DNA of 48,404 bases from a virus, in the IMG/VR virus record IMGVR_UViG_3300044470_000195, positions 1 to 48,404 of that record; one strand, given 5' to 3'. Positions within the stretch are counted from its first letter, which is position 1; every line of letters starts with the position of its first letter. The notes beneath the pieces were generated by a model. The model worked only from the letters and a program-made list of their open reading frames with translations. It ran no database searches and was not told the DNA's origin. Shown piece after piece: positions 48,249 to 48,404 of this stretch. The translations under genes and the position numbers were made by a program.

Positions 48249-48404
48249 TCAAAGGCTGCTGCGAGCGTCAGATCCGTCGCTCAGCGCAACACCGAAAGCG
48301 TTGTGCAGCAGGTCTTGGATAGCGGGGATCCGATCGGGCAGGGCTGGCTGGCTGGCTGGCTCTTTCGGCAAGCCAACGGGGCCCTCTACAGAGATGCCAG
48401 CCAG
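48249..48404 (-). CDS. Alternative C-terminus of the replication-like protein (partial)
   Basis: The 127 bases 48278-48404 encode the same residues as the internal copy. From 48277 leftward the frame diverges and ends DGSDARSSL then TGA (48251-48249). On a circular path this would replace the last 108 residues of the 183-1451 gene with nine, giving a 323-residue protein. It is the 3' end of that gene in the circular arrangement, with the 5' end at 1451. Confidence 0.6.
   Translation of the reverse strand: MAGISVEGPVGLPKEPASQPALPDRIPAIQDLLHNAFGVALSDGSDARSSL
48278..48404. repeat. 127-bp direct repeat, right-end copy
   Basis: This matches 509-635 base for base and reaches the window's last base. 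It ends within the right arm of the 17-bp inverted repeat. The exact length and end placement argue for a k-mer overlap at a graph branch, so the molecule probably closes here. Confidence 0.9.

Overview
The window looks like an almost complete genome of a tailed phage, probably P22-like (podovirus) in plan, from a GC-rich host. Virion genes fill the plus strand in the order terminase small subunit, terminase large subunit, portal, scaffold, major capsid, head-tail adaptor and tail proteins, lysis enzyme, fibres and spike, then three very large ejection-type proteins. The host is not proven. High GC and a small secreted Cys-rich protein of a style I associate with Acidobacteria (47973-48173) suggest an acidobacterial host, but only as inference. 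I recognise no DNA polymerase, helicase, primase or RNA polymerase, so replication must lean on the host.

The last 127 bases (48278-48404) repeat 509-635 exactly. If this is an assembler k-mer overlap, the molecule is circular or circularly permuted, about 47,769 bp long, and bases 1-508 are an alternative branch. On the circular path the minus-strand operon at the left (2717 down to 509) continues straight into 48277 and the small minus-strand genes there. Its replication-like gene then has a different, shorter C-terminus.

Left region (1-3077, minus strand): five genes joined by 4-base start/stop overlaps. They encode a small conserved protein, two related proteins with a five-residue xWxGG repeat (20 copies and 4 copies), a replication-initiator-like protein with iteron-like repeats inside its gene, and a partial gene. 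Next come a tyrosine recombinase (3078-4046), a mostly non-coding stretch, and a sigma-factor-like gene (4866-5423) behind a near-consensus sigma-70 promoter. Two copies of a 21-bp element follow, at 5425 and 6072, the second ahead of a hairpin-rich leader. Small overlapping genes then lead into the packaging genes.

Packaging region (7092-13152): the large terminase is split. The ATPase half (9351-10124) and the nuclease half (11373/11419-13152) are separated by four small reading frames and an HNH endonuclease remnant. The nuclease half needs a +1 frame change at its start and carries a second, degenerate terminase-like region at its C-terminus. Head and tail genes run from 13162 to 33462. 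They include a zinc-ribbon portal, an SGNH esterase, a SleB-type hydrolase and a collagen-like/beta-helix spike, with two minus-strand genes embedded among them.

Right region (33463-46709): a GT4 glycosyltransferase, a GIY-YIG homing endonuclease, two ejection-type proteins and a 2,248-residue polyvalent protein. The last carries a 2H phosphoesterase-like module and a BECR-type nuclease-like module. This giant, probably injected protein is the most intriguing single item. The xWxGG operon and the split terminase come next. The end of the window holds a holin-like gene and small minus-strand genes.
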